Origin: Lachnospiraceae bacterium UBA3638 | Lineage (GTDB): Bacteria; Bacillota; Clostridia; Lachnospirales; Lachnospiraceae | Length of the DNA stretch: 36,712 nt | Reading direction: 5' to 3' | Assembly (NCBI GenBank): GCA_002373595.1 | Contig: DFKT01000101.1 | Coordinates: 1 to 36,712 of the forward strand | Shown: positions 9,088 to 17,794 of the stretch, piece after piece | Layout of the letters: the number at the start of each line of letters is the position of its first letter | Position numbering within the stretch: the first letter of the stretch is position 1 | Translations under genes and position numbers: made by a program | The notes under the pieces: model-generated | Told to the model about the DNA's origin: nothing | Databases searched by the model: none | What the model saw: only the letters and a program-made list of their open reading frames with translations

Positions 9088-9558
9088 ATGGGAAAGACCA
9101 GAAGAGAACTCAGGGATAATGTTTTCAAGCTCCTGTTCAGGGTGCAGTTTTTCTCGCCCGAGGATATGGAGGAGCAGATAAACGTCTTTTTGCACGGCGG
9201 ATCCGGCGGCGACGCGGGACATGAGTTTGATGAGGATCCTTTCGGAGATTTCTTCGCCGAGGAGGATGCAGAGTATATCAGGAATAAGTGCGAGAGCGTA
9301 ATAGCAAAGATCCCCGAGATAGACAAGAGCATCAATGACAATACCACGGGATGGGATACGCAGAGAATGGGAAATGCGGAGCTTACCATCCTGAGACTTG
9401 CAGTGTATGAGATGGTATATGACGATGATATACCGGTAGGAGTCGCTATAAATGAAGCGGTTGAGCTGGCTAAATCATACGGCAGCTCGGACTCCGGCGG
9501 ATTTGTAAATGCCGTACTCAGCAATGTCAAGAATGCACTTATCCCGGATAAAGAATGA
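9088..9558 (+). CDS. nusB: Transcription antitermination factor NusB
   Basis: NusB binds boxA RNA with NusE (S10) and supports rRNA transcription. The N-terminus (RRELRDNVFKLLFRVQF) and C-terminus (VAINEAVELAKSYGS, FVNAVLSNV) are family hallmarks. At 156 residues it is somewhat longer than the usual 130-140 because of a Gly/Asp/Glu/Phe-rich insert at about residues 37-60 (HGGSGGDAGHEFDEDPFGDF). The ATG directly follows the Asp23 stop codon with no gap, so translation is probably coupled. The order Asp23-nusB-xseA is the usual Firmicutes one, but folD, found here in Bacillus, is absent. Confidence 0.92.
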   Translation: MGKTRRELRDNVFKLLFRVQFFSPEDMEEQINVFLHGGSGGDAGHEFDEDPFGDFFAEEDAEYIRNKCESVIAKIPEIDKSINDNTTGWDTQRMGNAELTILRLAVYEMVYDDDIPVGVAINEAVELAKSYGSSDSGGFVNAVLSNVKNALIPDKE

Positions 9559-9559
9559 C

Positions 9560-10846
9560 ATGGCTGCGACGGTTACTTATACAGTCGGACAGGTAAATAA
9601 GTATATCAGAAATATGTTCGCGCAGGATGAGATGCTTCGCACGATTAGTGTTAAGGGCGAGATAAGCGGTCTTAAATTCCACTCCTCCGGACATATTTAT
9701 TTTTCACTGAAGGATGAGACGGGCGTACTCGCGTGCGTGATGTGGAGAAGCGATGCAGCCAAACTGTCTGTAAGGCCCAAAGAGGGTGATCGCATCACTG
9801 CCGGAGGGTCCGTCGAAGTATACGAAAGAGACGGAAAGTATCAGCTCTACGTAAGGAAGATAGAGCAGTCCGGAATAGGTGAACTCTACGAGAAGTTCGA
9901 AGCATTAAAGGCGGAGCTGTCAGAGCTCGGGATGTTCGCCGAGGAGTACAAAAAAGAGATACCCTCATATCCCAAAGTGCTGGGCGTAGTAACAGCAGGC
10001 ACGGGCGCTGCGGTAAGGGATATCATAACCGTAGCAAAGAGAAGGAATCCTTATATACAGATAATAGTCAGACCTTCGGCTGTACAGGGTGAGGGCGCCG
10101 CAGAATCCATAGCAAGCGGCATCAGAGATTTGGAAGCCTACGGATGCGACGTGATGATCGTAGGACGCGGAGGAGGCTCCATAGAGGATCTCTGGGCGTT
10201 CAATGAGAGGGAAGTGGCACAGGCGATATTTGACTGCAGTATCCCGATCATTTCAGCGGTAGGACATGAAGTGGACTTTACGATAGCGGATTTCGTGGCA
10301 GACCTGAGAGCTGCGACACCGTCCGCGGCCGCAGAGATAGCTGTACCCGAAGTGGATGATCTGCTGGATGAATTAAGCGGTTACGGAGAATATCTGGACA
10401 GCAGGATAAAGAGGATCGTCCGCGATAAGAAAAATGAACTCGCTTCAATGCGTGATTCTTTGGAGAGGAGATCTCCGCAGGCTCTTGTGAGGCGCAAGTA
10501 CGATGAACTCGAGCACCTGAGAAAAGACCTGGAGAGATACAGCCCGGCCAATATCGTAAACAGAAGGCGGGATGAGATAAGTGATATCTCCCGGAGACTA
10601 AAAGGGACGATGCCCCTCAGGATAAAAGAAAAGAGACATGCACTGGAGATCTGCGCGGAGAGACTTAAAGGATTGTCGCCTTCCTCCAGGCTCAAGGGAG
10701 GGTATGCATATATCTCCGATGGAAAAGGAAAAGCTGTAAAAAGTGTAAAGGATATTAAAACCGGAGACGGACTAAAGATCTATGTAAGCGACGGAAGATT
10801 GGGCGCAAAGGTAACGGAGGTCGAAGATGGCAGCAAAGAAAAATAA
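9560..10846 (+). CDS. xseA: Exodeoxyribonuclease VII large subunit
   Basis: Catalytic subunit of ExoVII, which degrades single-stranded DNA to oligonucleotides. The 428-residue protein has an N-terminal OB fold (VGQVNKYIRNMF ... SGHIYFSLKDE, about 1-100), the nuclease core with VVTAGTGAAVRDI, IVGRGGGSIEDLWAFNE and AVGHEVDFTIADFVAD, and a C-terminal charged coiled coil ending in LKGGYAYI. The ATG at 9560 lies one base after the nusB stop; a longer frame from 9509 would overlap nusB and does not match the family start. The 3' end overlaps xseB by 20 bp. Confidence 0.95.
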   Translation: MAATVTYTVGQVNKYIRNMFAQDEMLRTISVKGEISGLKFHSSGHIYFSLKDETGVLACVMWRSDAAKLSVRPKEGDRITAGGSVEVYERDGKYQLYVRKIEQSGIGELYEKFEALKAELSELGMFAEEYKKEIPSYPKVLGVVTAGTGAAVRDIITVAKRRNPYIQIIVRPSAVQGEGAAESIASGIRDLEAYGCDVMIVGRGGGSIEDLWAFNEREVAQAIFDCSIPIISAVGHEVDFTIADFVADLRAATPSAAAEIAVPEVDDLLDELSGYGEYLDSRIKRIVRDKKNELASMRDSLERRSPQALVRRKYDELEHLRKDLERYSPANIVNRRRDEISDISRRLKGTMPLRIKEKRHALEICAERLKGLSPSSRLKGGYAYISDGKGKAVKSVKDIKTGDGLKIYVSDGRLGAKVTEVEDGSKEK

Positions 10847-11054
10847 AGACGAAGAACTCACACTTGAAGAAAATATGGAGCTCTTAAGAGAGACTGCCGA
10901 GAAACTCGAGGATGACGATATCACGCTTGAGGAGTCTTTTAAGCTCTACAGTGAAGGAATGGAGCTTCTCAAGAAATGTGAAGCCCAGATAGATACCGTT
11001 GAAAAGAAAGTGCTCGCACTTAACGAAGAAATGGGCACAGAGGAATTTGAGTAG
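10827..11054 (+). CDS. xseB: Exodeoxyribonuclease VII small subunit
   Basis: A 75-residue helical protein with the conserved ExoVII small subunit pattern: LTLEENMELLRETAEKLE, then ITLEESFKLYSEGMELLKKCE. It forms a complex with XseA, several small subunits per large one. The ATG lies inside the end of xseA with GGAGG at 10815-10819 as ribosome site. ispA starts 5 nt after its stop. Confidence 0.93.
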   Translation: MAAKKNKDEELTLEENMELLRETAEKLEDDDITLEESFKLYSEGMELLKKCEAQIDTVEKKVLALNEEMGTEEFE

Positions 11055-11059
11055 ATCTC

Positions 11060-12007
11060 ATGGAGAAGGAAGTATTTGAAGCCGAACTGAATAAGAGGAC
11101 CGGGGAAGCGGAAAGCATCATCAGGTCATATCTGCCCAAGACGGAAGGACATCAGGCTACTGTCATAGAGGCTATGAATTATTCCGTGCTGGTAGGCGGC
11201 AAGAGACTCCGTCCTGTCATCATGAAGGAAACTTTCCGTATGCTCGGTGGAAAGGGAAAGTTCATCGATCCCTTTATGGCTGCGATAGAGATGATCCATA
11301 CTTACAGCCTCGTACATGATGACCTTCCCGCAATGGATAATGACAGATTAAGACGCGGCAAGCCCACCACCTGGTCCATGTACGGTGAGGCGATGGGAAT
11401 ACTCGCAGGAGACGGCCTCCTTAATTATGCATTTGAGACTGCTGCGAAGTCATTCGAAATGTGCTCTACTTCCGACAGCGGAAGAGAAGTGAGCGCAGGC
11501 ACGGAATATTCGAGACTTAAAGTATGTACGGATGCGCTGACTGTACTGGCTCGTAAAGCCGGTATTTATGGCATGGTCGGAGGACAGACTCTTGATGTCG
11601 AGGCCGAGAAAGCCGGAAGGCAGATAACGGAAGAAGAACTGATATTCATACATGAGAACAAGACTTCAGCGATGATAGAGAGTGCATTCCTGATAGGAGG
11701 AATACTCGCAGGCGAGGGCGGAGCAAGTCTCGAGAGACTCGAACAGATCGGAAGGAAGCTTGGACTCGCATTCCAGATAAGGGATGATTATCTCGATGTG
11801 AAGGGCGATGAAAAGATACTCGGAAAACCCATCGGCAGCGATGAGGAGAGCGGAAAGCAGACATATGTAACGCTCCACGGGCTTGAAAAGGCGGAAGAAG
11901 AAGTGGAGAGACTTTCGAAAGAAACGCTCGAACTGCTTGCAAAGATGCCGGGCAATCACGAATTTATGGAAGAACTCATAAAGAGTCTGATAACAAGGGA
12001 AAAGTAA
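11060..12007 (+). CDS. ispA: Polyprenyl (farnesyl/geranyl) diphosphate synthase
   Basis: Condenses IPP with allylic diphosphates to make short isoprenoids for quinones and undecaprenyl lipids. The 315-residue trans-prenyltransferase has GGKRLRP near residue 52, the first aspartate-rich motif HDDLPAMDND (about 85-95) with RRGKPT after it, GGQTLDVEAE, and the second aspartate-rich motif IRDDYLDV (about 240). An insert of about 15 residues (CSTSDSGREVSAGTE, about 134-148) precedes the central helices. It lies between xseB and dxs, and its stop overlaps dxs (TAATG), consistent with joint isoprenoid supply. Confidence 0.93.
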   Translation: MEKEVFEAELNKRTGEAESIIRSYLPKTEGHQATVIEAMNYSVLVGGKRLRPVIMKETFRMLGGKGKFIDPFMAAIEMIHTYSLVHDDLPAMDNDRLRRGKPTTWSMYGEAMGILAGDGLLNYAFETAAKSFEMCSTSDSGREVSAGTEYSRLKVCTDALTVLARKAGIYGMVGGQTLDVEAEKAGRQITEEELIFIHENKTSAMIESAFLIGGILAGEGGASLERLEQIGRKLGLAFQIRDDYLDVKGDEKILGKPIGSDEESGKQTYVTLHGLEKAEEEVERLSKETLELLAKMPGNHEFMEELIKSLITREK

Positions 12008-13869
12008 TGGTTCTTGATAAAATCAAAAAAACCGGGGATATAAAAAATATCGATCCTTCGGAATATAAAGAGCTGGCAGAAGAGATAAGAACCTTTCTCA
12101 TAGAGTCGCTTAGCAAAACGGGAGGACACCTTGGCGCAAACCTCGGTGTTGTTGAGCTTACTATGGCTCTGCATTTGGAGCTTGATCTTCCTAAGGATAA
12201 GATCGTATGGGATGTCGGACATCAGTCATATACTCACAAGATATTGACCGGCAGAAAAGATGAATTCTCAAAGCTTCGTCAGTTCGGCGGATTGTCGGGA
12301 TTCCCGAAGAGGGCCGAGAGTGACTGCGATGTATTTGATACCGGACATTCATCCACTTCCATCTCTGCGGCGCTCGGAATGGCTGCTGCGAGAGACTTGG
12401 AGGGAGGAGACGAGACTATAGTGGCTGTCATCGGAGATGGATCCCTCACCGGCGGTATGGCATACGAAGCGCTTAACAACGCAGGAAAGACCGACAGCAA
12501 TCTTATCATCATCCTTAATGACAACAACATGTCAATATCGGAGAATGTGGGTGGTGTGCCGAAGTATCTAAATAGTATCCGTACATCCAACGGATATCTC
12601 GATCTGAAGGAAGGCGTATATAACAGGATCGCAGATAAGTCTTTCGGTAAACCGATAGTCACGACGATAAGAAGGGCTAAGAACAGTATCAAATCACTCC
12701 TTATGCCCGGGATGCTCTTTGAGGATATGGGTGTCGTATATCTGGGACCTGTGGACGGACATGATATAGATGCGGTAAGACGCGCGATAAGAGAAGCAAA
12801 GAGATTTAAACGTGCAGTACTGATACATGCGATCACACAGAAGGGAAAAGGATTCGGACCGGCGGAGAGGCATCCTGCAAGATTTCACGGTTCAGGACCT
12901 TTCGATATAGAGACGGGTGTGCCCACCAAGCACGGTTCCGCTACATGGACGGATGTATTCTCGACCGTAATGTTTAAACTCGGCGAGAGGAATCCCAAGA
13001 TAGTTGCGATCACCGCTGCGATGGCTGAAGGGACAGGACTCAAGAGATTCAGAGGTAAATTCCCTGACAGATTTTTCGATGTCGGTATCGCTGAGCAGCA
13101 TGCCGTAACATTTGCGGCAGGTATGGCAACGAGAGGATTTATCCCTGTTGTCGCTATATATTCTTCGTTCCTGCAGAGGGCTTATGATCAGATTCTTCAC
13201 GATGTATGTCTGCAGAAGCTTCATGTGGTATTTGCAGTGGACAGGAGCGGACTCGTTGGAGCGGACGGAGAGACTCATCAGGGTGTATTCGACCTTTCAT
13301 ACCTCTCATCCATCCCTAATATGACTATCCTTGCACCCAAGAATAAATGGGAACTTTCGGATATGATGAAATTCGCCGTGGCATTTGACGGACCTGTTGC
13401 AGTCAGATATCCCCGCGGAGAGAGTTATGACGGACTTGAGGATCATCGCGATCCCGTAGAGCTCGGCAAAGCGGAGTGGATCGTAAGAGAAGAGGGTATC
13501 GCACTCCTCGCAGTCGGCAATATGAACGAGACTGCAGTTAAGGTAAGAGAGATACTTAAGTCCAAAGGAAAAAATGTCTCGATCATAAATGCGAGATTTG
13601 TAAAGCCCTTTGATAAAGAGTGTATTGATGAGATATGCAGATCGCATCACCTCATCGTAACACTTGAGGATAATGTGAGATCGGGCGGATTCGGTGAGGC
13701 TGTTTCGGATTATCTCAAGAGCATGGACGCTGCGACTGAGATACTGTGCGTAAGCATGGGAGATGAGTTTGTGCCGCAGGGCAGCGTTGATAAATTAAGG
13801 AGCATTCTCGGCGCGGATCCTGAAGGCATCGTGGCATCTATAGAAAAGAAACTTTCGCTGGGTATATAA
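12007..13869 (+). CDS. dxs: 1-deoxy-D-xylulose-5-phosphate synthase
   Basis: Thiamine-diphosphate enzyme that joins pyruvate and glyceraldehyde 3-phosphate in the first step of the MEP isoprenoid pathway. The 620-residue length is typical. Visible signatures are HLGANLGVVELT, WDVGHQSYTHK, SGFPKRAESD, the ThDP-binding GDGSLTGG...LNDNNMSIS (about 143-178) and DVGIAEQHAVTFAAG (about 358-372), which contains the catalytic glutamate. The start overlaps the ispA stop by one base. The next gene starts one base after its stop. Confidence 0.96.
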   Translation: MVLDKIKKTGDIKNIDPSEYKELAEEIRTFLIESLSKTGGHLGANLGVVELTMALHLELDLPKDKIVWDVGHQSYTHKILTGRKDEFSKLRQFGGLSGFPKRAESDCDVFDTGHSSTSISAALGMAAARDLEGGDETIVAVIGDGSLTGGMAYEALNNAGKTDSNLIIILNDNNMSISENVGGVPKYLNSIRTSNGYLDLKEGVYNRIADKSFGKPIVTTIRRAKNSIKSLLMPGMLFEDMGVVYLGPVDGHDIDAVRRAIREAKRFKRAVLIHAITQKGKGFGPAERHPARFHGSGPFDIETGVPTKHGSATWTDVFSTVMFKLGERNPKIVAITAAMAEGTGLKRFRGKFPDRFFDVGIAEQHAVTFAAGMATRGFIPVVAIYSSFLQRAYDQILHDVCLQKLHVVFAVDRSGLVGADGETHQGVFDLSYLSSIPNMTILAPKNKWELSDMMKFAVAFDGPVAVRYPRGESYDGLEDHRDPVELGKAEWIVREEGIALLAVGNMNETAVKVREILKSKGKNVSIINARFVKPFDKECIDEICRSHHLIVTLEDNVRSGGFGEAVSDYLKSMDAATEILCVSMGDEFVPQGSVDKLRSILGADPEGIVASIEKKLSLGI

Positions 13870-13870
13870 A

Positions 13871-14740
13871 TTGAAAAAAGAAAGACTTGATATATTACTT
13901 GTAAACAGAGGGCTTGCGCCATCAAGAGAAAAGGCAAAAGCGATCATCATGTCCGGTGTGGTATTTGTAAACGGACAGAGAGAGGATAAGCCCGGCACGT
14001 TCTTAGATCCCGAAGACCTCGATATAGAGGTGAGGGGAGAGACACTTAAGTATGTGAGCAGAGGCGGCCTTAAACTCGAAAAGGCTATAGAAGTCTGGCA
14101 TCCGGATCTTGAAGGAAAAGTATGTATAGACATAGGTTCGTCCACCGGAGGATTCACTGACTGCATGCTTCAGAACGGTGCGGCGAAAGTATACGCAGTG
14201 GACTCGGGAAGAGGCCAGCTCGCATGGAAACTCAGAAACGATGAGAGAGTTGTCGTGATGGAGCAGACCAATTTCAGATATATCACTCCGGAAGACATCC
14301 CTGATAAAGCGGACTTTGCAAGTGCGGATGTATCATTCATATCTCTGGACAAGATACTGCCTCCCGCTTATAGCTTGCTGAAAGACGGAGCGCAGATGGT
14401 AGCTCTCATCAAGCCTCAGTTTGAAGCAGGCAGAGAGAAAGTCGGAAAAGGCGGAGTGGTCAGGGAACCGTCAGTGCACAGAGAAGTAATAGAAAAGACA
14501 GTGATACTTGCACTGCAGACAGGATTTGAGATAAAGGGACTCGACTATTCTCCTATCAAGGGACCTGAAGGAAATATCGAATATCTGATATTCATGGAAA
14601 AGAATCCCTCGAAGATGCAGACGGTGCAGGAGAGTGCGAAAGGCGATGAAGAAGGTGACGCACCTGTAGTCCCCGGGCTTCCTGACGGATACGAAGACCT
14701 GATAAGAAAACTGGTGGGGGAATCTCACGAAAGATTATGA
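13871..14740 (+). CDS. tlyA: TlyA-type rRNA 2'-O-methyltransferase (S4 domain)
   Basis: A 289-residue protein with an N-terminal S4 RNA-binding domain (RLDILLVNRGLAPSREKAKA, about 4-23) and an FtsJ-like Rossmann domain with SAM loop DIGSSTGGFTDCML (about 85-98). KADFASADVSFISLDK and ALIKPQFEAGREKVGKGGVV complete the TlyA pattern. The family methylates riboses in 16S and 23S rRNA; some members were first described as hemolysins. The start is a TTG one base after the dxs stop, chosen because MKKERLDILL matches the family start and no ATG lies nearby. The C-terminus has an acidic tail of about 40 residues beyond the core. The stop overlaps nadK (ATGA). Confidence 0.92.
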   Translation: MKKERLDILLVNRGLAPSREKAKAIIMSGVVFVNGQREDKPGTFLDPEDLDIEVRGETLKYVSRGGLKLEKAIEVWHPDLEGKVCIDIGSSTGGFTDCMLQNGAAKVYAVDSGRGQLAWKLRNDERVVVMEQTNFRYITPEDIPDKADFASADVSFISLDKILPPAYSLLKDGAQMVALIKPQFEAGREKVGKGGVVREPSVHREVIEKTVILALQTGFEIKGLDYSPIKGPEGNIEYLIFMEKNPSKMQTVQESAKGDEEGDAPVVPGLPDGYEDLIRKLVGESHERL

Positions 14741-15591
14741 AAAGATTTCTTATATATACAAATATATACAAAGATCCCGATGCGGCCGTTGCGAACGAGA
14801 TAAAGGATTATCTCATAAGTAAGGGCTGTGAAGCGGATATCTATAAAAGCGACGGATCCGAGGATGAAGAGGATCAGGAACTCTTAAGGACTGCGGGAAT
14901 GACCGATATGCTCATAGCACTCGGCGGAGACGGCACCGTGCTGCAGGCTGCGAGAGATGTAAAGAAACTTAACATTCATATCGCCGGAGTTAATCTCGGA
15001 AGAGTCGGTTATCTGACTGAGATAGAAAAGGATAATTACAAAGAGGCTCTGGACAGACTCATCGCAGGTGATTACTTTGTCGACAGCAGGATGATGCTCC
15101 TAGGAAGTATGCAGTATGCAGGGGGCGGCGGATTTGAGAGCTGGGCACTCAATGACATAGTTCTCGCAAGACGGGGATCGATAAGACTTATAAACTTTGA
15201 TATATATATCAACGGACTGTTCCTCAATCAGTATCGTGCAGACGGTATCATCGTAACGACTCCCACCGGATCGACCGGATACAACCTGTCTGCAGGCGGA
15301 CCGATAGTTGAGCCCGGAGCCAAGATACTGACTCTCACACCGATATGCCCGCACACATTAAATCATAGGAGTATCATACTCTCTGCGGATGATGTTATAG
15401 AGATCAAGATCCCCAAGGCAAGAGAGGGCGTCAATCAGGAAGTTGAAGTAAACTTTGACGGAGCGGGAAGGAAGATATTAAATACCGGTGACAGTATCAG
15501 GATATCCAGATCCGAAAAGATCACCGAATTTGCAAGACTCGAAAAGACAAGCTTCTTAGAGACACTTCACAAAAAACTCGGAGAGAATTGA
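14737..15591 (+). CDS. nadK: NAD kinase
   Basis: Phosphorylates NAD to NADP. The 284-residue protein shows the family signature ALGGDGTVLQAAR (about 65-77), GVNLGRVGYLTEIE, and the Gly-rich TPTGSTGYNLSAGGPIV. The ATG overlaps the tlyA stop by four bases. Placement of nadK between tlyA and argR is the usual clostridial version of this operon. Confidence 0.95.
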   Translation: MKRFLIYTNIYKDPDAAVANEIKDYLISKGCEADIYKSDGSEDEEDQELLRTAGMTDMLIALGGDGTVLQAARDVKKLNIHIAGVNLGRVGYLTEIEKDNYKEALDRLIAGDYFVDSRMMLLGSMQYAGGGGFESWALNDIVLARRGSIRLINFDIYINGLFLNQYRADGIIVTTPTGSTGYNLSAGGPIVEPGAKILTLTPICPHTLNHRSIILSADDVIEIKIPKAREGVNQEVEVNFDGAGRKILNTGDSIRISRSEKITEFARLEKTSFLETLHKKLGEN

Positions 15592-16049
15592 TGAGACATG
15601 ACAGACAGGACCGTATCTTAAAACTGATAAGTGAGAAACCCATAGGAACGCAGGAGGAACTCTCGGACCTTCTGACAAAGGAAGGTTTCAATGCTACGCA
15701 GGCTACGATCAGTCGTGATATCAGACAGCTGGGACTTACCAAGGTTCCCTGCGAGACCGGAGGATTTAAGTATGCCGCTCTGGGCAAAGGCTCCGCAGAA
15801 GATATGTCAGAGAAATTCATCCGTGTGCTTCATGACGGATTCGTATCGATGGATATGGCACAGAATATCCTCGTGATAAAGACTGTATCGGGAATGGCTA
15901 TGGCGGTTGCGGCAGCCATAGACTCGATGAAATTTGAAGAAGTTGTCGGATGTATCGCGGGAGACGATACTATCATGGTAGCGGTCAGAACCGCACCCGA
16001 CACGAGACGCCTGATGGAACGCATCAGGATCATGCTGCAGGATCGTTAG
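15591..16049 (+). CDS. argR: Arginine repressor ArgR/AhrC
   Basis: Hexameric arginine-dependent regulator of arginine synthesis and breakdown genes. The 152-residue protein has the N-terminal winged helix with ATQATISRDIRQLGL (recognition helix, about 36-50) and the C-terminal arginine-binding/oligomerization domain with GCIAGDDTIMVAVR (about 123-136). The ATG overlaps the nadK stop (TGATG); an in-frame TTG three bases earlier is possible but unneeded. No arginine genes are in the window, so it acts elsewhere. Confidence 0.94.
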   Translation: MRHDRQDRILKLISEKPIGTQEELSDLLTKEGFNATQATISRDIRQLGLTKVPCETGGFKYAALGKGSAEDMSEKFIRVLHDGFVSMDMAQNILVIKTVSGMAMAVAAAIDSMKFEEVVGCIAGDDTIMVAVRTAPDTRRLMERIRIMLQDR

Positions 16050-16094
16050 TAAGAAGATTGGCATCCGCTTAGGGAGAAGGCGGATAGGAGATAT

Positions 16095-17762
16095 ATGCTT
16101 AGAAGTCTTGAAGTAAAAAATCTGGCACTGATCAGTGAGGAAAGGGTTGAATTCGGCCCGGGCCTCAACATCCTTACCGGAGAAACGGGAGCGGGCAAAT
16201 CACTCCTCGTGGATTCGGTAATGCTCGCACTCGGCGGAAAGATGCCTTCGGGAATCCTCAGAACGGGTGAAAGCGCCGGCGCTGCGACTCTTGTTTTTGA
16301 TATGGAGGATCGCATCGCTGAAAGACTCCGTGAGATGGAACTTGATCCGGACGGCGAGGAATTCATCCTCTCGAGGAGATTTTCCGACGGCAAGAGCTCA
16401 TGCAGGATCAACGGAGAAACAGTTACCGCCAGGCAGGTAAAGGCTGTATCGGACGGAGTCATTGATCTGCACGGACAGCATGAACACGAAACACTCCTGC
16501 ACAAAGCAAAGCACCTTGATATCCTTGATGATTATATCGGAGAAAAGGCCGGTAAGATGCGCGAGGAAGTATCGAAGGCTTATGCTGAGTGGCGTGATGC
16601 AAAGACTGCACTTGATAATGAGAGCGGTGATTCATCATCCAAGGCAAGAGAGCAGGAACTCGCTCGCTTTGAACTTGAGGAGATCGAAAGAGCAAACCTT
16701 AAATCCGGTGAGGACGAGGGACTTGAAACGCTCTATAAGAAAATGGTCAATTCTCAGAAGATAGCCGAGGCATTGAACGAAGCCTGCGGATATATCGATT
16801 CGGGAGACGGGGGCGCATCCGAGAGCACTGATCATGCATGCAGAGCATTAAGGACTGTTTCGAAATACGATGACGAACTCGAAGGATTTGCACAGAGACT
16901 CTCTGAGATAGATTCACTTATGAGCGATCTGTCGAGAGAGATGAGCGGATACCTCGAGGATATGGAATTCGATGAAAAGGAATTCGCAGAGACTGAGAAC
17001 AGACTCAATCTGATAAACAGACTTAAGGATAAATACGGTCGTACGATAGAGGATGTGCTTGAGTACGGAGAAAAGCAGAGAGCCGTACTTGAGAAGTTTG
17101 AGGACTACGACAGCTACATCGAAGGTCTGAAGAAAGCAGAAGAGACTGCGAGAAAAAAGCTGGATAAGGAATGTGCTGTACTCTCAGAGCTTAGAAAAAA
17201 GACTGTACCTTCATTTGAAAAAGAGTTAAAATCGGTACTTGAGTCGCTCAATTTCCTCGAGGTGAATTTTGAGGTAAGAAGCGAAGAGTGTGAACCTTCG
17301 TCAAAGGGTGCGGACGATATAGAATTCTATATCTCGACCAATCCGGGTGAGAGTGTGAAGCCTCTCGGTGAAGTGGCGAGCGGAGGAGAACTCTCCAGGA
17401 TAATGCTCGGCATCAAGACCGTCATGGCGGGAAGAGATTCGTCGGGCACGCTCATATTCGATGAGATAGACGCGGGCATAAGCGGAAAGACTGCATGGAA
17501 GGTTGCGGAGAGACTGCGCGAAGCAGCAAAGGTTCATCAGGTAATCTGCATCACTCACCTGCCGCAGATAGCAGCTATGGCTGATCATCATTTCGCAATA
17601 GAAAAGAGCACCGAGTCCGGAAGGACCAATACGAGAGTGCGTGAGCTGGATGAAGAGGAACGCGTAAGAGAAGTCGCAAGGCTCCTCGGATCGGATGAGA
17701 TCACGGAGAGTGCGCTCGAGAACGCAAGAGAGCTCATTAGGAACAGAGATAAAAATATTTAA
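16095..17762 (+). CDS. recN: DNA repair protein RecN (SMC-like ATPase)
   Basis: RecN acts early in double-strand break repair. The 555-residue protein has Walker A GETGAGKS (29-36) after MLRSLEVKNLALI, long coiled-coil arms in the middle (about 150-370, rich in E/K/L), the ABC signature SGGELSRIML, and Walker B LIFDEIDAGISG (about 452) followed by ITHLPQIAAMADHHF. AGGAG at 16086-16090 is the ribosome site. A 6-bp inverted repeat (16063-16068 and 16080-16085) lies just before it. Last gene of the nusB operon. Confidence 0.95.
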   Translation: MLRSLEVKNLALISEERVEFGPGLNILTGETGAGKSLLVDSVMLALGGKMPSGILRTGESAGAATLVFDMEDRIAERLREMELDPDGEEFILSRRFSDGKSSCRINGETVTARQVKAVSDGVIDLHGQHEHETLLHKAKHLDILDDYIGEKAGKMREEVSKAYAEWRDAKTALDNESGDSSSKAREQELARFELEEIERANLKSGEDEGLETLYKKMVNSQKIAEALNEACGYIDSGDGGASESTDHACRALRTVSKYDDELEGFAQRLSEIDSLMSDLSREMSGYLEDMEFDEKEFAETENRLNLINRLKDKYGRTIEDVLEYGEKQRAVLEKFEDYDSYIEGLKKAEETARKKLDKECAVLSELRKKTVPSFEKELKSVLESLNFLEVNFEVRSEECEPSSKGADDIEFYISTNPGESVKPLGEVASGGELSRIMLGIKTVMAGRDSSGTLIFDEIDAGISGKTAWKVAERLREAAKVHQVICITHLPQIAAMADHHFAIEKSTESGRTNTRVRELDEEERVREVARLLGSDEITESALENARELIRNRDKNI

Positions 17763-17794
17763 TATATAAGAAAGTAAGGAAGCAGAAAAAAGAA

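Noticed and set aside
16063..16085. ATCCGC/GCGGAT inverted repeat before recN as a riboswitch or operator
   Set aside because: Only six base pairs; too small to support a specific claim, although it adjoins the ribosome site.
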